DNA of 20,772 nucleotides from an uncultured Clostridium sp. (GTDB lineage: Bacteria; Bacillota; Clostridia; Christensenellales; Pumilibacteraceae). Shown piece after piece: positions 8,239 through 14,741 of the stretch. A program made the translations under genes and the position numbers. Numbering within the stretch: position 1 is the first letter of the stretch; every line of letters begins with the position of its first letter. The notes under the pieces are model-generated. The model did not search any database. It saw nothing but the letters and a program-made list of their open reading frames with translations, and was not told the DNA's origin. The stretch is from positions 1 through 20,772 of the forward strand of contig USKH01000003.1 of assembly GCA_900555125.1 (NCBI GenBank), given 5' to 3'.

Positions 8239-8333
8239 ACAATTATGCCTGCTCCGTCGGCAACAAAAAACCGGCAAATACGGCTGTTGAATACAAGCTT
8301 TGTTGTTTTTTAAAACCGCTACATTCCGAAACG

Positions 8334-8367
8334 AAAAAAGCACAAGCATTATGACGCTTGCGCTTTT
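8334..8367 (-). terminator. Intrinsic terminator of tmRNA
   Basis: On the minus strand AAAAGCGCAAGC (plus 8356-8367) pairs fully with GCTTGTGCTTTT (plus 8336-8347) through one G-U pair, and runs into six T. On the plus strand the same position is an A-C mismatch, which fixes the orientation. It starts about 30 bases after the CCA end of tmRNA. Confidence 0.85.
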
Positions 8368-8397
8368 CCGGATTTACGTTTTTTCGTACTGTAAAAA

Positions 8398-8769
8398 TGG
8401 TGGACCAGCGCGGAGTTGAACCGCGGTCTTACCGCCGTAAGAAAGGCTTTCTACACGTTTAGTCTGCGTTTGATTTCGGGAAAAAGATTCCGCAAACGAA
8501 CTCTTTTATCCCACGCCTTCAAAGTCCCGCGACGGACGAAAGAAGGTTATTCCGTCCGGGCGATACCCCACTTGAAATGGCGTTTCTTTCTCCGCCGTGG
8601 GCAACGGAAAGAGAAACGGTGCTTAAAATTAAATTAAGCAGCGAGCGCTACGGGAGCGCTGTAGGTTTTGCTATTGTTAGCGTTTAAATTTAAGTTTCGT
8701 TTTTAACGGAGCCGAACCTCCGACGTGCTTTTCCGTTCCGCAGACGGCAATCGATGCCGTTACTGGCCC
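8398..8769 (-). ncRNA. ssrA: Transfer-messenger RNA (tmRNA)
   Basis: 372-nt tmRNA that rescues stalled ribosomes with SmpB. The ends pair as a tRNA acceptor stem: GGGCCAG at the 5' end (8769-8763) with CTGGTCC near the 3' end, followed by ACCA with an encoded CCA. The third pair is G-U, the identity element read by alanyl-tRNA synthetase. The T arm is CGCGG-TTCAACT-CCGCG. The messenger part encodes a degradation tag ending in the usual VALAA-stop. The D-loop-like segment reads GGCATCGAT where the common form is GGATTCGAC, and it can form a 6-bp hairpin (ACGGCA/TGCCGT); this is a divergence from well-known tmRNAs. Own promoter and terminator flank it. Confidence 0.95.
8634..8681 (-). other. 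tmRNA tag reading frame (ANNSKTYSAPVALAA)
   Basis: The internal frame starts at a probable GCT resume codon (8681-8679), encodes ANNSKTYSAPVALAA and ends at TAA (8636-8634). With the alanine carried by tmRNA the full tag would be one residue longer. The PVALAA end is what ClpXP-type proteases recognise. The resume codon is inferred from the upstream ACTTAAATTTAAAC context. Confidence 0.85.
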
Positions 8770-8779
8770 GTACAAATAT

Positions 8780-8809
8780 ATTTTAGCACAAAACACGGCG
8801 TTTTGTAAA
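8780..8809 (-). promoter_or_regulatory. Promoter of tmRNA
   Basis: Minus-strand TTTACA (plus 8804-8809), 18 bases, then TAAAAT (plus 8780-8785) preceded by an extended TGC. The start would be near 8773, four bases before the mature 5' end, which fits RNase P trimming. The spacer contains an inverted repeat ACAAAAC-N5-GTTTTGT. The core resembles the MATE gene promoter. Confidence 0.65.
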
Positions 8810-8855
8810 GTCTTTTCCCTCAAAAAAACAGGAAACCCCGTAAAGCCTTGCCGAA

Positions 8856-10292
8856 TTATGCGTTTTCGGCAGAAGGCATATCTTCGGCAAATTGTCCGTC
8901 GGAAATTTTCTCGTTAAGTTTTTTTTCGTCGCGATTCAGGACGACGGCAAGCCATATCCATGCAACGGTCAGAGTAATTAACCATGACAGCGGATACAAC
9001 ATAAACAAAAACCAAAGCTGTCTGTGCAGAGGGAATATGCCGAATATCCAAAGTATACGGAAAGCGCACGTTCCCACAAGAACTATCAGCATAGAAGTAA
9101 TGGAATATCCCACTCCGCGCAGCGAATAAGTTATAACTTCCATTATTCCGTCAAGGAAATACGTTCCTCCGATTATAATGAGTTTTTCGAAAGCGTAGCC
9201 GATAATTTTCCGAGTGTCCTCGGGAGAACATTCTCCGTTCATGAATACTTTACATAGCGGAACGTGGAACGCAACGGCAAGGCTGCCCGCCACAATGCCG
9301 GCGACAGCAACGAAAACAACGCTTATCTTCACGCTTCGGCGTATTCTTTTATAGTCGTGTGCGCCATAGTTTTGTCCCACTGCGGTAAGAGCGGTTGCGC
9401 TTATGCTTGCCATGATAACGTACACATACCCCTCTATCTGCGATGCGAGCGAACAGCCGTTTACCACGTCGCTGCCAAAGCCGTTTACCGCCGACTGTAA
9501 TAAAACGTTGGAAATGTTGAACAGCGTGCTTTGAAGTCCGGTTGGAACTCCGAGGCGCATAATCTCGCCCAACGCCCTCCCGTCTATTTTAAGATTTTTG
9601 AACGAAAGACGAATGAACCCCTTGTTTTTAATAAGCGTGATAACTACGAGTACCGCTGAAACCGCCTGACTGAAAATGGTTGCGATTGCAACGCCGGCTA
9701 CCCCCATGCGGAAGCAAACTACGGTAATTACGTTTACGATAATGTTTATAACGCCTGCCGCCGTAAGATAAATAAGCGGACGTTTGGTGTCGCCGGTTGC
9801 GCGCAGCATGGACGCTCCGAAGTTGTACACCATGGAAAACGGGCATCCGAGGCATACTATTTCAAGATAGGTAGCGGCGTCGTCCAGCTGAACGGCCGGC
9901 GTTCCCATAACTCCGAGAAGCGGGCGGGCAACGAAAAAACCCACCGCTCCGAACAATATGCCTGCGATTACGCTTACAACCATGGATGTGTGCAAAACGA
10001 CGCCGCCGTATTTGGCGTTCTTTGCGCCGAACGCGCCGGCAAGTACTACGCCTGCGCCGACAGACAATCCGATTGCGAAATTGGTGAGAAGAGCGTTAAG
10101 AGAACCGGTGGATCCCACTGCGCCCACGGCGTCGTTGTTTACAAACTTTCCGACAACTATCATATCCGCCGAATTGAACAACAACTGCAAAACGCTTGTA
10201 AGAATAAGCGGCATGGCAAACGCAAAAATTTTTGGGAAAAGCTTGCCCTCCGTCATATCTATTTCATGCTTTTTCGCGGTTTTCTCCGCCAT
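8856..10292 (-). CDS. MATE-family multidrug/metabolite exporter
   Basis: 478-residue inner-membrane antiporter with about 12 hydrophobic segments, arranged as two related halves. The family signs are the N-terminal helix PLILTSVLQLLFNSADMIVVG, the conserved LLRATGD-like stretch MLRATGDTKRP, and the second-half counterparts VPTGLQSTLFNISN and YSLRGVG. Such proteins export drugs or metabolites using Na+ or H+; the substrate cannot be read from sequence. I chose ATG 10292 (MAEKTAKK) because AGAGGA lies nine bases upstream; the ATG at 10298 is too close. The frame upstream overlaps the promoter. Only a weak hairpin precedes the T run beyond the stop, so its terminator is uncertain and transcripts may reach the ssrA promoter region. 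Confidence 0.9.
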   Translation of the reverse strand: MAEKTAKKHEIDMTEGKLFPKIFAFAMPLILTSVLQLLFNSADMIVVGKFVNNDAVGAVGSTGSLNALLTNFAIGLSVGAGVVLAGAFGAKNAKYGGVVLHTSMVVSVIAGILFGAVGFFVARPLLGVMGTPAVQLDDAATYLEIVCLGCPFSMVYNFGASMLRATGDTKRPLIYLTAAGVINIIVNVITVVCFRMGVAGVAIATIFSQAVSAVLVVITLIKNKGFIRLSFKNLKIDGRALGEIMRLGVPTGLQSTLFNISNVLLQSAVNGFGSDVVNGCSLASQIEGYVYVIMASISATALTAVGQNYGAHDYKRIRRSVKISVVFVAVAGIVAGSLAVAFHVPLCKVFMNGECSPEDTRKIIGYAFEKLIIIGGTYFLDGIMEVITYSLRGVGYSITSMLIVLVGTCAFRILWIFGIFPLHRQLWFLFMLYPLSWLITLTVAWIWLAVVLNRDEKKLNEKISDGQFAEDMPSAENA

Positions 10293-10330
10293 AATCATCC
10301 ATCCTCTCAGTACAAATCGAAAGTTAATAC

Positions 10331-10359
10331 ATTTTAGCACAAAAGGTAATGTTTTGCAA
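10331..10359 (-). promoter_or_regulatory. Promoter of the MATE gene
   Basis: Minus-strand TTGCAA (plus 10354-10359), 17 bases, TAAAAT (plus 10331-10336) with an extended TGC. The 19 bases TTTTGTGCTAAAATGTATT differ at one position from the tmRNA promoter core. Confidence 0.6.
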
Positions 10360-10460
10360 GCGAAAAACCTTCTTTTCTCAATTATGATATCGGCGTGAAA
10401 CAGTTTGTACGGATATATCGGTTATATATATCGCCACACCCGAAAAAAACCGTTCCGACG

Positions 10461-10507
10461 CAAAAAGAAATCGCCGCTCGCATTGTACGAACGACGATTC
10501 TTTTTTT
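10461..10507 (-). terminator. Intrinsic terminator of the SipW-type gene region
   Basis: On the minus strand AATCGTCGTTCG (plus 10488-10499) pairs with CGAGCGGCGATT (plus 10469-10480) across a 7-base loop, 12 pairs with two G-U, then TTCTTTTT. On the plus strand those two positions are C-A mismatches, so it is a leftward terminator. It lies 220 bases after the last in-frame stop of the broken gene, so the transcript covers that stretch. Confidence 0.75.
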
Positions 10508-10559
10508 GCCGGCCCTATCCCGACAATGTAAAGAGAAAGAAAGGTAAAAATATCTCTTC

Positions 10560-10726
10560 TTTTTTCCTTTAAAGACGGTGGTCTTATCTTTCTTTTCGGT
10601 ACATCCGGTAACAGTGACGTTCTCACCGGTTCCGTCGTACCATACTGCGTTTACGTTATCCTAAAACCGAGGAAACGTCAACGCCGCTCATAGTGATCCT
10701 GACTACGCCTGCACGGTTTTCTTTAC
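10560..10726 (-). pseudogene. Decayed coding remnant downstream of the SipW-type gene
   Basis: Two minus-strand pieces look like real secreted-protein sequence but lie in different frames. The first (about 10724-10659) reads KENRAGVVRITMSGVDVSSV. The second (about 10660-10566) reads DNVNAVWYDGTGENVTVTGC and then TEKKDKTTVFKG. Removing one G near 10660 would join them smoothly. There is no ribosome site or start. It may be the lost C-terminal part of the broken gene or of a second gene. No family recognised; the translated appearance could still be chance. Confidence 0.35.
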
Positions 10727-11428
10727 TTACCGAGCGTTTTCGTCGTACTTATTGTCAAAACCGTCGCTTTCCACGGGCGCCTGCGTTGCTACGACGATAA
10801 CTCCCATTTCGATTTTAGAAGCTTCGTCGGGAGTGCGGGCGTTTACCTCGTTGCCGACTGTTTCGGGCATGCATATTTTCATCATTCCGATAACCTGCTG
10901 TCCGGGCACCAGCGTTATTTGCTGCTGCGGCGCGCACATTTCTGCAAACGTGCATTTAGTCCAGCCTATTGCCTTTTGTTGTTCGCGATCGAAAGCCAGC
11001 TGTAAAAAAATCTGTGCTATCACATTGTCTTCCGACCATTCCTGCATGCCTGAATAAGCGCATTCTAGATACTGCGACAAAGAGTATTCTTCGCCCGCCT
11101 TGTTTACGCCCATGGTTTCCGAAACTAAATTGATGCCCCAATTGAATTTGAGTGCGACATTTCCTTTATTGGTTACGCGCAATGCGATAACCTTGGTGTA
11201 ACCGGGTTCCCAAACGCTGTCTTTGAACAAATCGTCGGCTCCTTTAAGATCCTTTCAGTTTTCTCCGTCAAGCGTGTATTCCACACCTACGGTAAGACTG
11301 CCCGCTTTGATAACGTTGTTGGACGATACGGCAGTATCGGTCATCCATGCATACGTTGCGCCGACCAGCATGCAAACGCAAAGTGCGATTGCGGCTACCG
11401 CGCCGAGCAAAACCTTGTTTTTCTTCAT
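10727..11428 (-). pseudogene. SipW/TasA-type secreted protein gene interrupted by TGA
   Basis: 233 codons in one frame apart from a TGA at codon 58. The N-terminus MKKNKVLLGAVAAIALCVC followed by GATYAWMTD is a SipW-dependent signal peptide, and the rest (LWEPG-like VWEPGYTKVIALRVTNKG, later PETVGNEVN and GVIVVATQAP) matches the TasA/CalY-like family of secreted matrix or fibre proteins. The TGA follows YTLDGEN and precedes KDLKGADDLF, where relatives as I know them have Trp, so it is probably TGG changed to TGA. The 175 codons after it remain open. The start has AGGAGAG seven bases upstream. Other genes here use TGA as a true stop, so recoding is unlikely. No SipW peptidase gene is visible in the window. 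Confidence 0.75.
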
Positions 11429-11552
11429 TTTTGTACTCTCCTGTAATATTTTTTTGCGGCATATTATTGACTGTCGCCGATCAGCGAGCTTACGGAAAAA
11501 CGATATATGTCTGTCGTTTGAACGTAATATCCGATAAGTAGTCCGCATTAAA

Positions 11553-11581
11553 AGAATATCACAAAACTTTCTTATAGTCAA
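11553..11581 (-). promoter_or_regulatory. Promoter of the SipW-type gene
   Basis: Minus-strand TTGACT (plus 11576-11581), 17 bases, TATTCT (plus 11553-11558) with a TG one base ahead. Upstream are long A/T tracts that could act as an UP element. The start would be near 11546, giving a leader of about 118 nt. Confidence 0.7.
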
Positions 11582-11670
11582 CTGAATTATAATAAATGCG
11601 GGGAAATAAATTTAAATTTTTTATGTATTCTTGAAAAATGAAACAATGTGTGTCAGAAACTGTCATTTTG

Positions 11671-11684
11671 ACATAATATTATGT
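11671..11684. promoter_or_regulatory. 14-bp perfect palindrome, candidate operator
   Basis: ACATAATATTATGT is a perfect palindrome. It overlaps a TTGACA (11668-11673) and follows two TGTCA copies (11652-11656, 11661-11665). It lies between the divergent SipW-type and glycosyltransferase genes. No -10 box lies at a normal distance from that TTGACA; the nearest TATAAT is at 11714-11719. Which gene it controls, if any, is unknown. Confidence 0.4.
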
Positions 11685-11763
11685 ACACTAAAACTATCTT
11701 ATTTCTTATCGCTTATAATTACAGGCTGCAGAAGGTTTTGTTCCGGAAGAAAAATACGGTCGG

Positions 11764-11801
11764 TCGGGTCGTAAAAAAAGTAACCCGATTGCTTTTTCGG
11801 G
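11764..11801 (+). promoter_or_regulatory. Mutually exclusive hairpins before the glycosyltransferase gene
   Basis: TCGGGT (11764-11769) can pair with ACCCGA (11783-11788), followed by TTGCTTTTT, which looks like a small terminator. The same CCCGA can instead pair with TCGGG (11797-11801). The start codon follows 13 bases later and has no clear Shine-Dalgarno site. Confidence 0.3.
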
Positions 11802-11814
11802 CATAAAAATCACT

Positions 11815-12894
11815 ATGAAAATATATGTGTATGCTATTGCGAAAAACGAGGAAAAGTTTGCCGCGCGGTGGTACGAATCGGTAAAAGAGGCCGACGGCGT
11901 TTTTGTTCTGGACACGGGTTCTTCCGACGACACGGTTAAAATTCTCGAAAAGTCGGGAGCTGTTGTAAAAACGGAGAATATCATGCCGTGGCGATTCGAT
12001 ACGGCAAGAAACCGTGCGCTTTCGCTTGTCCCGGATGACGCGGATATATGCGTTTCGGTGGACATAGACGAAGTTTTTCTGCCCGGCTGGCGGCAAAAAT
12101 TGGAAAAAGCGGCTGCGGATAACCACGGCGCCAATCTTTTTTCGTGCTACTATGCGTGGTCGCAAAACAAAGACGGCAGCGACGGCATTACTTTTTATAT
12201 AAAGAAGATACACCGCCGCAGCGGCTTTGTCTGGAAAGGGATAGTACACGAAGTTGTGTCACCTATGCCCGGCGTTCGGCTTGTCGAGTGCGAAATACCC
12301 GGCGCAAAGCTGATTCACATGCCGGACGACGACAAGTCGCGCGCGCAGTACCTTCCTCTTCTGGAGCAGGCTGTTAAAGAAGAACCAGAAAACGACCGCA
12401 ACAGCTTTTATCTGGGCAGAGAATATTATTTCCGCGGCAAAAACGCCGAGTGCGTGCGCGAGCTTACACGGCATCTTTCGTTGCCGTCGGCATGCTGGGA
12501 CGAGGAGCGGAGCGCGTCGAGAAGGTTTTTGGCTAACGCATACGCACGCCTGGGCGACGATAAAAACGCGCTCAGGAGCTATATTATGTCGGCGGGCGAA
12601 TATCCGTTTTCACGCGAGCCGTGGATAGCTCTCGGAAAATATTTTTACGGAAAAGAAAACTGGGAAGGCGTTATTTTCGCGATAGGCGAAGCATTGAAAA
12701 TAGAAAAGCCGTCCTCCTCGTACTTAAACGACCCGGAAAGTTTTTCTTCGTACCCATACGACGTGCTGTCCATAGCGTACTACAAGACGGGGCAGGTTGC
12801 GCTTGCCGCTTCGGCTGCCGAAAGAGCGTTGTCTCTTTCCCCCGACGACGCGCGTATTCGGGGCAATCTCGATTTTTTCCACGAAAACATTTAA
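11815..12894 (+). CDS. Family 2 glycosyltransferase with TPR-like C-terminal region
   Basis: 359 residues, cytosolic, no membrane segment. The N-terminal half is a GT-A fold: nucleotide-sugar motif DTGSSDDT (33-40), RFDTARNRAL (60-69), and the metal-binding DIDE (83-86). The C-terminal half (about 190-355) is made of helical pairs such as NSFYLGREYYFRGKNAECV and VLSIAYYKTGQVALAASAAE, which read like TPR repeats. This build is known in glycosyltransferases that modify peptides or other acceptors, including the SunS-like group, but no bacteriocin precursor is near, so the acceptor is unknown. The start has no good ribosome site; a weak GGG lies 14 bases upstream. The next gene begins 141 bases later, with no terminator seen between them. 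Confidence 0.85.
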   Translation: MKIYVYAIAKNEEKFAARWYESVKEADGVFVLDTGSSDDTVKILEKSGAVVKTENIMPWRFDTARNRALSLVPDDADICVSVDIDEVFLPGWRQKLEKAAADNHGANLFSCYYAWSQNKDGSDGITFYIKKIHRRSGFVWKGIVHEVVSPMPGVRLVECEIPGAKLIHMPDDDKSRAQYLPLLEQAVKEEPENDRNSFYLGREYYFRGKNAECVRELTRHLSLPSACWDEERSASRRFLANAYARLGDDKNALRSYIMSAGEYPFSREPWIALGKYFYGKENWEGVIFAIGEALKIEKPSSSYLNDPESFSSYPYDVLSIAYYKTGQVALAASAAERALSLSPDDARIRGNLDFFHENI

Positions 12895-13035
12895 CGATTA
12901 TTTCCGCTTTGTCCTTTTTCCGATTGTCCGTACGTCAATATTTGGGAAATAAATAGCCCGATATGACAAGAAAAAGTTAAAATTCGGTGCTATCATATAG
13001 TTAATCTAAACGAAAATTCGGAGGATATAAGGAAA

Positions 13036-14217
13036 ATGGCAAATGTGAACGGGCTTGACGCGTACAGATACGCGGCTAAAGCCGAAGAAAAAGTCGATAC
13101 GACAAAAAAATTACACATAGGCATTATCGGAACGGGCTGGATTGCAGAGTCTCATATCGCAAGTTACTTAAAGCAACCCGACGTGGAAATAGTCGCCGGT
13201 GCCGATCTCATTCCCGGCAAAGCAAAGGCTTTTTTTGAAAAATTCGGTTTGGAAAACGTAAAAACCGACTACAAAGATCACGCCGAAATGATAGCGGACA
13301 AAAGCTTGAAGCTGGACGCCGTCAGCGTATGCACTTACAATCGCACTCACGCCGTATGCGCTATAGATTCGCTTAACGCAGGACTTAACGTGCTTCTCGA
13401 AAAGCCTATGTGCGTTACTCTCGATGAGGCGGTAGAAATAGTGAAAGCCGAAAAAAAGAGCGGCAAAGTGCTGTCCATCGGCTTCCAGCCCCGTCTCGAC
13501 GAAAACATGAAGATGATCAAAAAGATTGTCGAAAGCGGCGAACTGGGCAAGATTTATTATATTCAGACGGGCGGCGGCAGACGCAGAGGCATACCCACTC
13601 CGTTTGGCACTTCTTTCATAGAAGACAAGACTGCGGGACTGGGCGCGCTTGCGGACATCGGCTGCTATTCTTTGGACATGGTGCTTAACGCGATCGGATA
13701 TCCCAAGCCCCTCACCGTTTCGGGTTATAAGTCGGCGTTCTTCGGAAAAGACCCCAACTATTGCGGTTACGGCGAACACCACGACTATGCCGAAAAGTTC
13801 GGCGTGGACGACTTCGCGGCTGCGTTCATTCGTCTTGAAGGCGACATTATTCTCGATTTCCGTATCGCGTGGGCGATGAATATCGACACCCCCGGCGACA
13901 CCATTATTCTCGGAACCAAGGGTGGACTGCGTATTCCTTCCACCGACTGCTGGAACGGCACCGTCGGCGGACCCATGAAGATTTACCACGAAGTTTGCGG
14001 GCAGCAGACCGAGACGGTTGTGCCTATTATTCCGCAGACTCCCGGCATATCCCTGTTCGACAAAAAAATCCGCTCCTTCCTCGACGCGGTGAAGAACGGC
14101 CCTCCCGCGCCCGTTCCCACCAGCCAGATACTGTACAATCAGGCTATTCTGTCCGGTATTGCGCAGTCGGCAAACGAAGGCAAGGAAATCAAGCTTGATA
14201 TTCCGGAACTTTTCTGA
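13036..14217 (+). CDS. Gfo/Idh/MocA-family NAD(P)-dependent oxidoreductase
   Basis: 393-residue cytosolic dehydrogenase, usual family length. An N-terminal Rossmann fold carries GIIGTGWIAESH (29-40, GxGxxA) and the family signature LEKPMCVT with E122-K123-P124, the lysine being catalytic in known members. GALADIGCYSLDMVL and the beta-sheet C-terminal half match the GFO_IDH_MocA_C domain. Substrates are usually sugars, sugar acids or inositols; which one is not readable here, and no sugar kinase or transporter lies beside it. GGAGGA sits about ten bases before the ATG. Residues 1-25 are an extension before the Rossmann fold. The gene ends just before a strong hairpin series. Confidence 0.9.
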   Translation: MANVNGLDAYRYAAKAEEKVDTTKKLHIGIIGTGWIAESHIASYLKQPDVEIVAGADLIPGKAKAFFEKFGLENVKTDYKDHAEMIADKSLKLDAVSVCTYNRTHAVCAIDSLNAGLNVLLEKPMCVTLDEAVEIVKAEKKSGKVLSIGFQPRLDENMKMIKKIVESGELGKIYYIQTGGGRRRGIPTPFGTSFIEDKTAGLGALADIGCYSLDMVLNAIGYPKPLTVSGYKSAFFGKDPNYCGYGEHHDYAEKFGVDDFAAAFIRLEGDIILDFRIAWAMNIDTPGDTIILGTKGGLRIPSTDCWNGTVGGPMKIYHEVCGQQTETVVPIIPQTPGISLFDKKIRSFLDAVKNGPPAPVPTSQILYNQAILSGIAQSANEGKEIKLDIPELF

Positions 14218-14222
14218 CTTAC

Positions 14223-14358
14223 TTTTTTGTAAAAAAGTAAGCAAAAAACTTTTGAGCTAATTTAAATAATTTTGACTAAGGTTGGTTTTCTCTTTTGTTG
14301 GTTAAGAGAAACCAGCCTTAATTTTTTGTAAAAAAGTAGGCAAAAAACTTTTAAGCTA
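14223..14358. repeat. Imperfect tandem repeat, about 99-base period
   Basis: 14223-14259 and 14322-14358 match at 35 of 37 bases, both reading TTTTTTGTAAAAAAGTA then GCAAAAAACTTTT. The hairpin that follows copy 1 (14278-14319) has a shorter relative after copy 2 (about 14377-14407, TTGGTTTTC then CTTTTG then AAAACCA). So the unit seems to be one inverted repeat plus one hairpin, duplicated in tandem and then diverged. It encodes nothing visible. Confidence 0.7.
14278..14327 (+). terminator. Intrinsic terminator of the oxidoreductase gene
   Basis: AAGGTTGGTTTTCTCTT (14278-14294) pairs with AAGAGAAACCAGCCTT (14304-14319), 16 pairs with one T-G and one bulged T, then AATTTTTT. It is the strongest rightward stop signal after the gene. 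Confidence 0.85.
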
Positions 14359-14491
14359 TGGTTATTGTAATACCCGGATTGGTTTTCCTGCTTTTGCTTA
14401 AAACCATAATCGAACAGCCAAAGGACGCCTGTCCGTACAATTAGAAAACAAGCTTTTATAAACTCACTTACCCCAAAAAGCGTTGCGGGGT

Positions 14492-14527
14492 CCGGGACAC
14501 AGCCGCAAGTGTCCCGGCGACTTTTTT
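14492..14527 (+). terminator. GC-rich terminator-like hairpin
   Basis: CCGGGACAC (14492-14500) and GTGTCCCGG (14509-14517) form a perfect 9-bp stem with loop AGCCGCAA; six T follow after a gap of CGAC. CCCC (14471-14474) and GGGG (14487-14490) form a second outer pairing just before. No gene reads into it except run-through from the left, so it may belong to the repeat cluster. Confidence 0.5.
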
Positions 14528-14639
14528 GCTTCTTTTTTCTTCGCCTGAAAAAAGAAGATATCCATTTAAAGCCTCTCACTCCGGGCGAAGCTTTAAATAT
14601 AACGTCTTTAAAAGGCAAAAAAACACGAAAACATCCTTT

Positions 14640-14705
14640 TTTACAAAATCTTTACCTTTGGTTTAACAAAACGTGATAGCGGGAAATGATAAACGGCGGT
14701 ATAAT
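14640..14705 (+). promoter_or_regulatory. Tandem PhoP-type boxes and -10 of the pst-pho operon
   Basis: TTTACA (14640-14645), TTTACC (14651-14656) and TTTAAC (14662-14667) are direct repeats at an exact 11-base step, as in the Bacillus PhoP box (TT[A/C/T]ACA with about 5-base gaps). A TATAAT lies at 14700-14705 with no -35 match 17 bases upstream, which suits an activator-dependent promoter. Start expected near 14712. Binding by the regulator encoded at 19103 is inference. Confidence 0.65.
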
Positions 14706-14741
14706 GCAGGCGTAGATTTCAAAAAAGGAGATAAAACAACA

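Larger units (their letters stand above)
14218..14639. other. Intergenic stretch of repeats and hairpins, no gene
   Basis: Between the oxidoreductase and the Pho promoter there is no credible gene. It holds a 24-bp perfect hairpin directly after the stop (14218-14241), a repeated unit, two terminator-like hairpins and a further 11-bp hairpin (14529-14539 / 14547-14557). The composition is very A/T-rich apart from 14480-14520. Confidence 0.65.

Noticed and set aside
8152..8349. N-terminal extension of the M64 peptidase gene to 8349
   Set aside because: The promoter at 8210-8238 would place the transcript start downstream of that codon, and the signal peptide begins near 8145.
8416..8637. 73-codon forward frame
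   Set aside because: It lies antisense to tmRNA and has no protein-like features.
10378..10626. 82-codon reverse frame
   Set aside because: No ribosome site; it crosses the terminator at 10461-10507 and runs into the MATE promoter.
11255..11257. TGA read as Trp or selenocysteine by the host code
   Set aside because: TGA ends several intact genes here (for example at 2827, 14217, 17565 and 18351) and Trp is written TGG. No Sec insertion hairpin was recognised. A mutation is simpler.
14218..14640. CRISPR array or insertion sequence in the repeat region
   Set aside because: Only two diverged copies, no regular spacers, no transposase frame and no clear target duplication.
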